A stretch of 13,380 nt of DNA from an uncultured Paracoccaceae bacterium (GTDB taxonomy: Bacteria; Pseudomonadota; Alphaproteobacteria; Rhodobacterales; Rhodobacteraceae). The stretch is from the NCBI GenBank assembly GCA_937132145.1, contig CAKZNY010000202.1, positions 1 to 13,380 of the forward strand, written 5' to 3'. Positions 13,357-13,380 of this stretch are shown in pieces (position 1 is the first letter of the stretch; each line of letters begins with the position of its first letter). A model generated the notes under the pieces. The model saw only the letters and a program-made list of their open reading frames with translations. It did no database searches and was not told the DNA's origin. Both the position numbers and the translations under genes were made by a program.

Positions 13357-13380
13357 ATGAATAAAATATTACCGCTGGCT
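13357..13380 (+). CDS. Start of an unidentified gene, truncated by window edge
   Basis: ATG 13357 opens eight codons, MNKILPLA, to the window end. It is preceded by GGAG with a 6-base spacer. A lysine followed by hydrophobic residues looks like the beginning of a signal peptide, so an exported protein is possible. Too short to identify. Confidence 0.45.

Noticed and set aside
1..13380. CRISPR array, tRNA or rRNA genes
   Set aside because: No regularly spaced repeats and no cloverleaf or ribosomal sequence were seen in the gaps.

Overview
This window is most of a tad (tight adherence / Flp type IVb pilus) locus, with an accessory right edge. The organism looks like an alphaproteobacterium of Rhodobacterales/Roseobacter type. 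The reasons are the gene order, the pilin sequence (SGAVTVDW then a hydrophobic helix), an OmpA-like lipoprotein between the secretin and TadZ, and two TPR lipoproteins before the prepilin peptidase. Base composition is moderate, lower than in typical high-GC relatives. This placement is inferred from protein style, not from a marker gene.

Layout, with nearly all pilus genes on the minus strand and so read right to left. flp pilin (11390-11572) is followed by a strong intrinsic terminator (11313-11344). Next come cpaB/rcpC (10299-11159), the secretin cpaC/rcpA (8798-10135) and the OmpA-like lipoprotein (8196-8792), closed by a second intrinsic terminator (8144-8171). A third unit starts from a promoter near 8045-8073. 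It holds tadZ/cpaE (6746-7966), tadA/cpaF (5264-6736), tadB (4283-5245), tadC (broken in two, 3276-4261), a TPR lipoprotein (2710-3279), TadD (1849-2694) and the prepilin peptidase tadV/cpaA (1340-1852). Further left, a winged-helix plus AAA+ ATPase gene (1-1188) has its own leader and runs off the window.

How the genes work together: TadV would process Flp prepilin. The CpaF ATPase with the TadB/TadC membrane platform would polymerise it. TadZ would place the machine, CpaC would form the outer-membrane channel, CpaB is its periplasmic partner, and the lipoproteins would assist secretin assembly. TadE/F/G-like minor components are not in the window.

Two genes look damaged by one missing base each, in the same direction: tadC at about 3770-3775, and cpaB near its 3' end at about 10356-10362. 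Either this copy of the locus is impaired or the sequence has indel errors. Correcting cpaB moves its stop to 10330 and places two identical 12-bp palindromes wholly in the cpaB-cpaC gap.

The right side (11573-13380) holds a roughly 550-bp divergent intergenic region with a candidate CtrA box and a 14-bp palindrome. It is followed by a plus-strand gene for a TusE/DsrC-family protein with no cysteine at all, then an 844-bp IS5-family element inserted exactly at that gene's stop codon. The last bases are the start of another plus-strand gene whose ribosome-binding region is tandemly duplicated.
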